Of a DNA stretch of 64,000 bases, positions 56,786 to 64,000 are shown piece after piece. The position numbers and the translations under genes were made by a program. This DNA comes from Acidithiobacillus ferrianus (lineage in GTDB: Bacteria > Pseudomonadota > Gammaproteobacteria > Acidithiobacillales > Acidithiobacillaceae): contig NZ_WNJL01000022.1 in NCBI RefSeq assembly GCF_010378095.1, positions 62,001-126,000 on the forward strand. Reading direction: 5' to 3'. Each line of letters starts with the position of its first letter. The first letter of the stretch is position 1. The notes beneath the pieces were generated by a model. That model did no database searches. It saw only the letters and a list, made by a program, of their open reading frames with translations, and was not told the DNA's origin.

Positions 56786-58474
56786 CTATCCGGTCCGGGA
56801 CTCCCGCGCTTCCGTCACGATCCGTCCGTCTTCCAGACGGATGATCTGGTCGGCGAGGCGGGTCGTGCGCGGACGATGCGCGACAATGAGGATGGTTTTC
56901 CGGCCGTGAAGGGCGCTGAGGGTTTCGGCGATGCGTTCTTCACTCTCGCTGTCGAGATTGCTGGTGGCTTCATCGAGAATCAGCACCGGGCGATCCAGAT
57001 AAAGGGCGCGGGCGATGGCGAGACGCTGCCGTTGTCCGCCCGAGAGGTTGCCGCCATGCCCTTTGATCATCATCTCCAATCCCCCCAGAGCGACCAGAAA
57101 ATCCCAGGCGTGGGCTTGACGGGCGGCGGCTTCGGCCCGCGCCGCGTCGGGTTGCGGGTCGGCGTAGGCGATATTGCTGAGAGCGGTGCCGGTAAACAGC
57201 ACCGGCTCCTGGGCGACGAAGCTGAAATACGCGCGATAGTCCTCCGCCGGCAGGTCCCGGATCGATCGGTCGGCCACCGTGATGTCTCCGCCGCTGGGCG
57301 GCAGCAGGCCGAGCATCACCCGTACCAGGCTGGTCTTGCCGCCGCCGCTGGGGCCGACGATCGCCGTGGTGCTGAGGGGCGGCAGGGTGATGTCGAGGCC
57401 GCGCAAAATCGTGTCGCCACCGAGATCCAGCCGGAGATCATGGCACCGCCAACTGCCCCAGGGGCGCGATGTCGGAGCGGGAGCGCTGGTCTCGGCGGGC
57501 TGGTCCAGCCAGCCGAACAAGCGGTCGGCGGCGGAGAGCCCCTGCTGTAGCTGATTATGGGCCGAGGAAAGTTGGCGCAAGGGCTCGTAGATCATGCCCA
57601 GGGCGGTCAGGAAGCTGAAAAAGGCGCCCGTCGTCATGGCATTGTCGACCACTTGGCTGCCACCGAGGTAGATGATGAGCGCAATCCCCAGCGCGGCGAT
57701 CATTTCCATGATGGGCACGGTGGCCTTCTGGATGCGGGCGATTTGCATCATCAGATCGAAATAGTGGCGGGCCTGGTCGCTGAAGCGCCGCGCCTCGAAA
57801 TCTTCGCTGCCCTGGCTTTTGATGACTTCGGCACCGCGCAGGCTCTGGGAGAACTGCTCCATGATCTGGCCCATCTGCTCCTGCTGGCGCTGACCGCGCT
57901 GACGTAGCTTTTGACCGAAACGGATCAGGGGGTAGAACGCGATGGGCAGGGTGATGAAGCTGATCAGCGCCAGTGACCAGCTCATGTAAAACACCACGGC
58001 CATCAGGGCGATGATCTGAAAGGTGGAGAGAAAGAAGCGCGCCAGCACCGAGAGGCCCTGCTGCAGCAGGGTCAGGTCCAGACTCATGCGCGACAGGGTG
58101 CTGCCGTGGCTGCTGTCGATGAGCACCCTGAGAGGCAGATGCAGGGTATGGGCGAAAAGGCGCTCGCGCAGGCCACGCAACACCTCTTCCTCTACCCGGG
58201 CCAGCGTGATGGCTTGCAGGTAATCCGCGCTCCCCTTGATGGCGTAGACGAGCACGATGCCCAAGGGGAGCCAAAGCAGCATGCTGGCGTTGCGGTCGAT
58301 GAAAATCCGGTCGAGGACCGGTTTGATCAGGTAGGCGATCGCCCCGGTGGCCACCCCGGAAAGCACCATGAAGAGCATGGCCAGCAGGATGCGTCCCCGG
58401 TAGTGGCGCACCAGGCCGAGCAGACGGCGAAAAGCGGGGGAGCGGAGCACGGCGGGCGTGCCAGCGTCGCTCAC
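56786..58474 (-). CDS. msbA: MsbA-type lipid A flippase
   Basis: A 562-residue half-size ABC exporter. Six membrane helices occupy residues about 20-310. The nucleotide-binding domain has Walker [16 protein letters not shown], a Q-loop [12 protein letters not shown], the signature [19 protein letters not shown] in part, Walker [13 protein letters not shown] and the H-loop IVAHRPRT. MsbA flips lipid A-core across the inner membrane in Gram-negative bacteria. It overlaps the upstream ferredoxin gene (ATGA), an unusual but clear linkage. It converges with the transglutaminase gene with 12 bases between stops. Confidence 0.9.
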   Translation of the reverse strand: MSDAGTPAVLRSPAFRRLLGLVRHYRGRILLAMLFMVLSGVATGAIAYLIKPVLDRIFIDRNASMLLWLPLGIVLVYAIKGSADYLQAITLARVEEEVLRGLRERLFAHTLHLPLRVLIDSSHGSTLSRMSLDLTLLQQGLSVLARFFLSTFQIIALMAVVFYMSWSLALISFITLPIAFYPLIRFGQKLRQRGQRQQEQMGQIMEQFSQSLRGAEVIKSQGSEDFEARRFSDQARHYFDLMMQIARIQKATVPIMEMIAALGIALIIYLGGSQVVDNAMTTGAFFSFLTALGMIYEPLRQLSSAHNQLQQGLSAADRLFGWLDQPAETSAPAPTSRPWGSWRCHDLRLDLGGDTILRGLDITLPPLSTTAIVGPSGGGKTSLVRVMLGLLPPSGGDITVADRSIRDLPAEDYRAYFSFVAQEPVLFTGTALSNIAYADPQPDAARAEAAARQAHAWDFLVALGGLEMMIKGHGGNLSGGQRQRLAIARALYLDRPVLILDEATSNLDSESEERIAETLSALHGRKTILIVAHRPRTTRLADQIIRLEDGRIVTEARESRTG

Positions 58475-58794
58475 TCTTCGAGCAGACCCCGCTTGTCCTT
58501 CACCTCCATCCAGGCATCGGCATCTTCCGGGGCCGCTTTCTTGTGGATGATGGCCGGCCAGATCTTGGCGAGGCGCGCGTTGATCGCCTCGAACTCCTCC
58601 TGGCCTCGGGGCAGGTCGTCATCGCGAAAGATCGCCCCAGGGGGGCATTCCGGCTCGCACAACGTGCAATCGATGCACTCGTCCGGGTCAATGACCAGAA
58701 AATTGGGTCCTTCGCGGAAACAATCCACGGGACAAACATCCACACAGTCTGTGTACTTGCACTTGATGCACGATTCAGTCACCACGTAAGTCAT
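58471..58794 (-). CDS. fdxA: 7Fe ferredoxin FdxA
   Basis: A 107-residue ferredoxin of the 3Fe-4S/4Fe-4S type. The Cys pattern is visible: [20 protein letters not shown] for the first half, and [17 protein letters not shown] for the second, with spacing typical of the FdxA (Azotobacter FdI) family. It transfers electrons at low potential. ATG 58794 is the only sensible start. It forms a small unit with msbA and is transcribed divergently from the peroxiredoxin gene. Confidence 0.94.
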   Translation of the reverse strand: MTYVVTESCIKCKYTDCVDVCPVDCFREGPNFLVIDPDECIDCTLCEPECPPGAIFRDDDLPRGQEEFEAINARLAKIWPAIIHKKAAPEDADAWMEVKDKRGLLEE

Positions 58795-58928
58795 GTGGCC
58801 GGGCTCCTCACGTTTGCGTCTATACAGGTTATGGCCGGGTTCCGCCCGGCGGGCTGGGCGCCTATTCTAGCCTAAGGAGGGCGCGCTGCCCACTGCCCGT
58901 CAAGGCATGGCAAGAGACGGAAAATTTC

Positions 58929-58937
58929 TGCTATATT
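58929..58937 (+). promoter_or_regulatory. Extended -10 promoter of the peroxiredoxin gene
   Basis: TGCTATATT is an extended -10 element (TG, one base, TATATT) with no good -35, 44 bases before the peroxiredoxin ATG. It is the only convincing promoter element in the divergent interval. Confidence 0.5.
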
Positions 58938-58980
58938 GGAAATCTGGACTTCATCCATGACGCAACAGAGGAGAATCTCA

Positions 58981-59583
58981 ATGGCAGTGTTAGTAGGTAA
59001 AGCGGCTCCCGATTTTGTGGCCCCGGCGGTCATGGCGGATAACAGCATCAATGAGAAGTTTCATTTTTCCCGGCACATCAAGGGAAAATATGCGGTGCTG
59101 TTTTTCTACCCGCTGGATTTCACCTTCGTCTGTCCCTCGGAAATCCTCGCCTTCAATCATCGCTTGCACGAGTTCAAGGCTCGCGACACCGAAGTGATCG
59201 CTTGCAGCGTGGATTCCCATTTCACCCACCTGGCCTGGAAGAATACCCCGGAAGAGAAGGGCGGTATCGGCCATATCCAGTTGCCCATGGTGGCCGATCT
59301 TTCCAAAAGCGTCGCCCGCAGTTACGACGTGCTGTTCAACGAGGAAGTCGCCCTGCGCGGTTCTTTCCTGATCGATCGTGAGGGCGTGGTGCGCCATGAG
59401 GTCGTCAACGACCTGCCTCTGGGCCGGAACATCGATGAAATGCTCCGCATGGTCGACGCGCTGCAGTTCTCCGAGGAACACGGCGAAGTCTGCCCGGCCC
59501 AGTGGGAAAAGGGTAAGGCGGGCATGAAGCCGACCAGCGCGGGGGTCGCCGACTTCTTGGCGCATCACGCCAAAGATCTCTAA
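58981..59583 (+). CDS. 2-Cys peroxiredoxin (AhpC/Prx type)
   Basis: A 200-residue typical 2-Cys peroxiredoxin that reduces hydrogen peroxide and organic peroxides. The peroxidatic site is FYPLDFTFVCPSEI, and the resolving Cys is in EEHGEVCPAQW. The start ATG 58981 follows AGAGGAGAATC. An intact terminator follows, so it is a single-gene transcript. No ahpF-like reductase is adjacent, so a thioredoxin system probably regenerates it. Confidence 0.95.
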   Translation: MAVLVGKAAPDFVAPAVMADNSINEKFHFSRHIKGKYAVLFFYPLDFTFVCPSEILAFNHRLHEFKARDTEVIACSVDSHFTHLAWKNTPEEKGGIGHIQLPMVADLSKSVARSYDVLFNEEVALRGSFLIDREGVVRHEVVNDLPLGRNIDEMLRMVDALQFSEEHGEVCPAQWEKGKAGMKPTSAGVADFLAHHAKDL

Positions 59584-59610
59584 CCGCCGTATTGGGATCG
59601 GCATAGGAGA

Positions 59611-59648
59611 AAGCGGCCCGGATTTGGATGGAATCCGGGCCGCTTTTG
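59611..59648 (+). terminator. Strong terminator after the peroxiredoxin gene
   Basis: AAGCGGCCCGGATT and AATCCGGGCCGCTT form a perfect 14-base stem with a 7-base loop, followed by TTT. It is a classical rho-independent terminator, 27 bases after the stop codon. Confidence 0.95.
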
Positions 59649-59682
59649 CTGAAGGGGACGTCACTGGGGGTGAGGGGGGTCC

Positions 59683-59889
59683 GTGCGCCGATTTGGGGAT
59701 TATGTGGAGGGGTTTTTGAATGGGGAGCCCGTGCATTTTCTGCGGATGCTTTTTCGTCTTGCACTGATGCTCGGAGCGGCGTATCTGCTGGTGCGCTTTT
59801 CTGTCGGCTGGCCGGAGGCATTGGCGCATTTCCGTGATCTGGTGGCGGCCCTGCGGGAGTGGTTGGGGGATGTCGTTCAATTGCGCTAG
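59683..59889 (+). CDS. Small membrane protein
   Basis: A 68-residue protein from GTG 59683 behind GAGGGGGG. One membrane helix is evident (LRMLFRLALMLGAAYLLVRF), followed by an amphipathic segment with EALAHFRDLVAALREW. No family is recognised. Its codon bias and helix look genuine. Confidence 0.55.
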   Translation: MRRFGDYVEGFLNGEPVHFLRMLFRLALMLGAAYLLVRFSVGWPEALAHFRDLVAALREWLGDVVQLR

Positions 59890-60023
59890 ACCGTCGCCGT
59901 GTCCAGAATGGGCGCCACGGCGGTTTCCGATATGCCGAATCAGGTCGAGCGTGGTATGCTCACCCGAAACGAGACGGGATTCCCCAGCCGGGGGCGTCCT
60001 CTTGCGCTGAGGAAGCATTAGAC

Positions 60024-60884
60024 ATGTCGCACGCGAACCCCATTTCTCCCATCGACCTGCATCTGCATTCGCTGGCCTCGGATGGCACCTTGTCGCCCAC
60101 CGAGCTGGTCAATCGCGTACACGCGGCGGGCGTGCGGGTCATGGCGTTGACCGATCACGATAATACGGCGGGGTTGGAGGAGGCCCATCGGCAAGCGGCC
60201 GCCCTGGATGTCCACCTGATTCCCGGTGTGGAAATCTCCAGCGCGTGGGAGACGCAGGGCATCCATATCGTGGGCCTCTTCATAGACCCCGCGAATGCCG
60301 CCTTGCAGGCGGGGCTCCGCCGGATCATGTCCTTTCGGGACTGGCGTGCCGCGGAAATGGGACGTTTGCTGGAAGCCGCGGGCATTCCCGGCGCGGAGGC
60401 GGGCGCGCGGGCCATGGCCGGCAGCCGCATGGTGGGGCGTAGCCACTTCGCGCGTTGGCTGGTCCGGGAGCAACACTGCGCCGACGCCGGCGAGGCCTTC
60501 ACGCGTTATCTGGGGCGCGGCTGTCGGGCCTATGTGCCCAGCGACTGGATTCCCATGACCGAGGCGGTAGGGTGGATCGGCGCGGCGGGCGGTTCGGCGG
60601 TACTCGCGCATCCCGGTCGGTACAAGCTCAGTGGCGCCCGGTTGCGGGCCCTGCTCACCGGGTTCCGCGACGCGGGCGGGATGGGTCTCGAAGTCTGCTC
60701 AGGCAGTCAGGCCGCGGGAGACCGCGAGCATCTGGGGCGCCTCGCCCAGCAGTTGGGCATGGCGGGCTCCGTCGGGTCGGACTTCCATGGTCCCAACGTC
60801 GGCCACGCCGCCATCGGCCAACTGCTGCCTCTGCCTGCCGGTGTGGAGCCGGTCTGGGAGCGTGCGGGCTTTCACCTGCACTGA
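60024..60884 (+). CDS. PHP-domain phosphoesterase (RNase AM/YciV-like)
   Basis: A 286-residue PHP protein. DLHLHSLASDGTLSPTELVN and ALTDHDNTAGLEEA hold the metal-binding His and Asp of the PHP site, with GVEISSAWE, LAHPGRYKLSG and GSDFHGPNVGH following. Related proteins hydrolyse 3',5'-nucleoside bisphosphate or trim RNA 5' ends (YciV/RnaAM). The start ATG 60024 is behind GAGGAAG. An upstream in-frame extension lacks a ribosome site. It is first of a plus-strand run of genes. Confidence 0.9.
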   Translation: MSHANPISPIDLHLHSLASDGTLSPTELVNRVHAAGVRVMALTDHDNTAGLEEAHRQAAALDVHLIPGVEISSAWETQGIHIVGLFIDPANAALQAGLRRIMSFRDWRAAEMGRLLEAAGIPGAEAGARAMAGSRMVGRSHFARWLVREQHCADAGEAFTRYLGRGCRAYVPSDWIPMTEAVGWIGAAGGSAVLAHPGRYKLSGARLRALLTGFRDAGGMGLEVCSGSQAAGDREHLGRLAQQLGMAGSVGSDFHGPNVGHAAIGQLLPLPAGVEPVWERAGFHLH

Positions 60885-60978
60885 GTGCTCTGCGGTGTCG
60901 CGTATGAGATATCCAGACCGCCGCGTCATGATGATGATGGCTTTCCGGTTCATCGTGGTTCCACGTTAGGGGAGTCGG

Positions 60979-62016
60979 GTGCAGAACAGCCAAGAGCCGC
61001 CACGCTACGTCAATTGGGGCATGTTCGTGCTGGTGTTGATTTATGCCGGCGCGGCATATGCCCTGAGTCCCTTCGCCGGACCCTTGCTCATGGGAGCGGT
61101 GCTGACCACGGTCGGTTGGCGCTGGCAACTGCGTCTGGAACGCGCTTTTCGTCTGCCGCACTGGCTCGGTTCACTGATGCATGCCTGCGCCTGGGTAGCG
61201 GTCATCATCATACCGGCGGTGATCATCGTCGACTCGGTGCTTCCGCAGGTGGCGCTGCTCATCAGCCGCTGGCAGTCGGGGGGTCCGCTGGTGGTGGTGC
61301 CGCCGGCGGTCATGCAGATCCCTTATGTGGGGCACTGGCTGCTGAGCCATATGTCCCAGTTGAACGGGGCCTATCTCTCGGCGCTGCTCAGGGCGCATTC
61401 GGACATCATCACCAATTCTCTCGGGCAGCTCTGGATATTCACCCTGCACACCTTTTTCGCGGCGCTCACGGTGTTTGCGCTGGCGCTGCACGGCGAGCGC
61501 GTCACGGAGATGCTCCGCCTGGGGGCGACCCAGCTCTGGGGGCGGGACAGCGGCGACCGATTTTTAGCGGCCTGCCGGGAGGCGGCGCGTTCGGTGCTGA
61601 TCGGACTTATCGGGGTCGGTGTCATCGAGGGGATGTTTATCGGGATTGCCTACGCGGTGTCCGGGCTGACCTTATGGCCGCTGTGGCTGGTGGCTACCGC
61701 CCTCATTTCGCCGCTGCCGTTTGGCGCCACGGCCGTGGTGGGGGCGGCTACGCTCTGGTTGACCCTGACCGGCCATTGGATTGCGGGATTGTTTGTATTG
61801 GGCTGGGGTTTTCTGGTGATTACGATCGCCGATCTGGTGGCGCGTCCGCTACTGACCGGATCACAGACGCAGGCCCCGTTTTTCCTGGTGTTTTTCAGCA
61901 TTTTGGGCGGTGCGGAGGCCTTCGGCTTGATCGGATTGATCATCGGTCCTATTCTGGTACTCTTGGCGCGCGGCGTATGGCGCGCCTGGGAGCGGCGCCT
62001 GCGTTTGCAGGAGTAG
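60979..62016 (+). CDS. AI-2E/PerM-family membrane protein
   Basis: A 345-residue protein with about eight membrane helices. The family core is visible in RSVLIGLIGVGVIEGMFIGI, then SPLPFGATAVVGAATLW and LVARPLLTGSQTQAPFFLVF, with ILGGAEAFGLIGLIIGPILV at the end. Members are permease-like and were once linked to autoinducer 2 export, but substrates remain doubtful. Start GTG 60979 with GGGGAG upstream. Confidence 0.9.
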   Translation: MQNSQEPPRYVNWGMFVLVLIYAGAAYALSPFAGPLLMGAVLTTVGWRWQLRLERAFRLPHWLGSLMHACAWVAVIIIPAVIIVDSVLPQVALLISRWQSGGPLVVVPPAVMQIPYVGHWLLSHMSQLNGAYLSALLRAHSDIITNSLGQLWIFTLHTFFAALTVFALALHGERVTEMLRLGATQLWGRDSGDRFLAACREAARSVLIGLIGVGVIEGMFIGIAYAVSGLTLWPLWLVATALISPLPFGATAVVGAATLWLTLTGHWIAGLFVLGWGFLVITIADLVARPLLTGSQTQAPFFLVFFSILGGAEAFGLIGLIIGPILVLLARGVWRAWERRLRLQE

Positions 62017-62106
62017 CCCCATCGGCGCCCGGGCGATGCGGAACCGTACCGCGTGGCGCCTCTCTAAGTGAATGGTATCGCTATTTTTCCGGATCAGGAG
62101 CGCATC

Positions 62107-62520
62107 ATGGACTACTCAATGCTGGACCAGCAATACAATCAGTTGCAACAACAGACCCAGAATAACTTGCAGACGTTGCAGCAGGTGGCCGGGCGGGTGA
62201 CGGCCATGGCGCCGGATGTCATGACCGGGCGGGAAATCAACATGGAGTTGCGCAGCCTCGCCATGAGCCTGCAACAACAGCAGCAGAATATGGGCATGCT
62301 TCTCCAGCAGATGGCGCAGCATATCCAGCAACTGGAAATGCAGATGCAGCAAAGTCTGGGGCAGAGCGGCGTGAACCCCAACATGGGGCAGCGCCCCTGG
62401 AATGCGCCCATGCAGGGCATGGGTGGCGGTTTTCTCGGTAACGTCATGACCGGCCTGGGGCTGGGCGCGGGCTTCGCCGTGGCGGACAACATTGTCGATG
62501 ACATTTTCGACAGTTTTTAA
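62107..62520 (+). CDS. Gln/Met-rich coiled-coil protein
   Basis: A 137-residue protein starting at ATG 62107 behind AGGAG. It is very rich in Gln, Asn and Met (QQYNQLQQQTQNNLQTLQQ and QMAQHIQQLEMQMQQSLGQ) and forms a coiled coil over the first 90 residues. The end GGGFLGNVMTGLGLGAGFAV resembles a hydrophobic Gly-rich stretch. No family function is known to me. The first line is too regular for a shadow frame. Confidence 0.7.
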   Translation: MDYSMLDQQYNQLQQQTQNNLQTLQQVAGRVTAMAPDVMTGREINMELRSLAMSLQQQQQNMGMLLQQMAQHIQQLEMQMQQSLGQSGVNPNMGQRPWNAPMQGMGGGFLGNVMTGLGLGAGFAVADNIVDDIFDSF

Positions 62521-62657
62521 TTGACTGGGCCGGAGCGTGGCGGCGGCTGCCGCTTTACCCCCGGCGATGCACCGCATGACGGGTTTGCCGCTCTCGGCGT
62601 ATCTGGATCTCGAAGCGCGCGTTCCCGAGGTGTTTGCGACATCGGCGGGCGGGGCTG

Positions 62658-63425
62658 GTGACTCAGGAATCCCTTTACGGCATTCACGCCGTCGACGCCG
62701 CGCTGGATGCGAAGGAGCTGTTGGAGCTCTGGGTGGCCGTCGAGCGGTTGACGGACCGCCGCATGGCGCCCTTGCTGCAAAAGGCGGCGGCGCAGGCGTT
62801 GCCGGTCCGCGAGTGGCCGGGCGCCCTGCTGAGCCAACGCTTGCATACGGATAAGCACCAGGGCGCGGGGGGGCTGTTGCGGGCTTTCCCGGAGCAGGAT
62901 TTCGGCGCGCTGCTGGAACGACTGGATGGACGCGGTTTTTTGCTGGTACTGGACGGTATCCTCGACCCCCGCAATCTGGGGGCTTGCCTGCGTAGCGCGG
63001 AGGCGGCGGGGGTCGATGCGGTGATTCTACCCAAGGATAACGCCTGCCCGGTAAATGCCACCGTGCGCAAGGCCGCCGCCGGGTCCGCGTCCCGTGTGCC
63101 GGTCTGTGTGGTGACCAACCTGGCACGGACCCTCTCCGCGCTTCAAGAGCGCGGGTTCTGGCTGGTAGGCATGGCGAGAGAGGGCGAGCAGAGCCTCTAT
63201 GAACTCGATCTGACCATGCCCCTGGCGATGGTGTTGGGCGGGGAAGAAAAAGGTCTGCGCCGCCTGACCCGTGAACACTGTGATTATCTGGCGCAGATAC
63301 CCATGGCGGGAGCCATCGAAAGTCTGAATGTGTCTGTCGCGGCGGGCGTCTGTCTTTTTGAAGCGGCGCGGCAGCGGCGGAGCGCTTCCACCGCGCGGGA
63401 TGCGGGACAGGAAAAATCCGCCTGA
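62658..63425 (+). CDS. rlmB: 23S rRNA 2'-O-methyltransferase RlmB
   Basis: A 255-residue SpoU/TrmH-type methyltransferase that modifies Gm2251. The N-terminal substrate-binding region starts MTQESLYGIHAVDAALDAKE. The SPOUT catalytic part has LDGILDPRNLGACLRSAEA, VLGGEEKGLRRLTREHCD and IPMAGAIESLNVSVAAG, the knot motifs of the family. GTG 62658 is chosen as the start that gives the normal N-terminus; the ribosome site is weak. Confidence 0.93.
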   Translation: MTQESLYGIHAVDAALDAKELLELWVAVERLTDRRMAPLLQKAAAQALPVREWPGALLSQRLHTDKHQGAGGLLRAFPEQDFGALLERLDGRGFLLVLDGILDPRNLGACLRSAEAAGVDAVILPKDNACPVNATVRKAAAGSASRVPVCVVTNLARTLSALQERGFWLVGMAREGEQSLYELDLTMPLAMVLGGEEKGLRRLTREHCDYLAQIPMAGAIESLNVSVAAGVCLFEAARQRRSASTARDAGQEKSA

Positions 63426-63469
63426 ATTCGCTAGACTGTCCGCAACAAGCGTGCAAGGGTAATCAGAGC

Positions 63470-64000
63470 ATGTTGGTAGACTCCCACTGTCATTTGGATT
63501 TCGACGATTTTGACGCGGATCGCGCGGCCATCCTGGAGCGCGCCCACGCTGCGGGTGTGCATGAACTGCTGATAGCGGCCGTTAGCGAAGTCCACTGGCC
63601 GCGTGTGCAAGCCTTGGCCGCCGGATATCCCGGTGTGTGGGCCGCGGCGGGCGTCCATCCCAATGCGCCCGAGGCGGCAACGCCGGAGTGGGAGCCGCTG
63701 CTCGCCGCGCTGGCGGCGGACAAAGTGGTGGCGGTCGGTGAAACGGGCCTCGACTATTTTCGCAGTGAGGGCGACCTGTCCTGGCAGCGGGAACGCTTCG
63801 CCCGTCACATCGCCGCCGCCAAGGCCACGGGGAAGCCCCTGATTGTCCACACCCGCGAGGCGGCAACGGATACCCTGGCCATGTTGCGCAGCGAGGGAGT
63901 GGCGGTGGCCGGGGGGGTGATCCATTGTTTCACCGAAGACTGGGATTTTGCGGTGGCAGCCCTGGATATGGGTTTTTATATTTCCTTCTCGGGCATCGTG
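63470..64000 (+). CDS. tatD: TatD-family deoxyribonuclease, incomplete
   Basis: The N-terminal 177 residues of a TatD-type hydrolase, cut by the end of the window. MLVDSHCHLDFDDFDADRAA, then AAAGVHPNAPEAATPEWEPL in part, VVAVGETGLDYFRSEGDL and GVIHCFTEDWDFAVAA, include the metal-binding His, Glu and His of the family. ATG 63470 is the start, 45 bases after rlmB. TatD enzymes are metal-dependent nucleases. The gene certainly continues beyond the window. Confidence 0.92.
   Translation, partial: MLVDSHCHLDFDDFDADRAAILERAHAAGVHELLIAAVSEVHWPRVQALAAGYPGVWAAAGVHPNAPEAATPEWEPLLAALAADKVVAVGETGLDYFRSEGDLSWQRERFARHIAAAKATGKPLIVHTREAATDTLAMLRSEGVAVAGGVIHCFTEDWDFAVAALDMGFYISFSGIV

Noticed and set aside
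1..64000. CRISPR arrays, tRNA or rRNA genes
   Set aside because: No regularly spaced repeats, tRNA cloverleaf or conserved rRNA sequence was found on reading either strand.

Overview
The window looks like a chromosomal segment of an acidophilic or chemolithotrophic proteobacterium, most plausibly Acidithiobacillus or a close relative. This is inferred from the combination of a two-subunit glycine decarboxylase, a cytochrome bo3 operon with its own Rrf2 regulator, a type IV pilus minor-pilin operon with PilY1, periplasmic glucan synthesis genes and high-GC core genes. No rRNA or tRNA is present to confirm it.

Layout. 0.3-6.9 kb: osmoregulated periplasmic glucan genes (opgG, a small gene, opgH, a Sel1 protein), a convergent NDUFA9-like reductase, a DUF423 membrane protein and a small unknown gene. 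6.9-10.8 kb: a cyclic-di-GMP locus with one large globin-GAF-GGDEF-EAL-CZB protein, flanked by fossils (a 3' end of pilY1, pieces of a TonB-like gene, an EAL fragment and an HD-GYP tail). 10.8-13 kb: three consecutive toxin-antitoxin (TA) modules, the last with an internally deleted toxin. 13.1-25.6 kb: a minus-strand type IV pilus region (pilA behind a sigma-54-type promoter, a small gene, a PAS/GGDEF protein, a PilZ-type protein, pilC, fimT, pilV, pilW, pilX, pilY1 and a TonB-C-domain membrane protein).

25.6-37.2 kb is an accessory island of lower and uneven GC. It holds a Sel1/HTH protein, a lone MNT nucleotidyltransferase, a Phd/PIN pair with a broken toxin, a frameshifted IS110-family element, a tightly overlapping three-gene cassette with two phospholipase-D-like proteins and a large protein of unknown family (29.5-33.8 kb), brnTA, an AT-rich orphan gene, a DUF4160/DUF2442-XRE pair and a decayed tyrosine recombinase. 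The three-gene cassette is my best candidate for an undescribed, probably defence-related, system.

37.3-46.2 kb: a Spy/CpxP-like periplasmic protein, cyoABCD followed by a deleted cyoE, an Rrf2 regulator, a fossil of the DUF2442 gene, a DsbG-like oxidoreductase and a divergent pair whose start regions share inverted conserved boxes. 46.2-64 kb is ordinary core genome: sohB, moaD, moaE, yajQ, gcvT-gcvH-gcvPA-gcvPB running directly into moxR, DUF58 and transglutaminase genes, msbA-fdxA on the other strand, a 2-Cys peroxiredoxin, a PHP phosphoesterase, an AI-2E/PerM-type transporter, a Gln/Met-rich coiled-coil protein, rlmB, and the start of tatD running off the end.

Two themes join the parts. 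First, c-di-GMP, pili and surface polysaccharide genes are interleaved, suggesting one surface-lifestyle neighbourhood. Second, the accessory stretches are full of partial genes and TA modules, as expected of a repeatedly rearranged integration hotspot.
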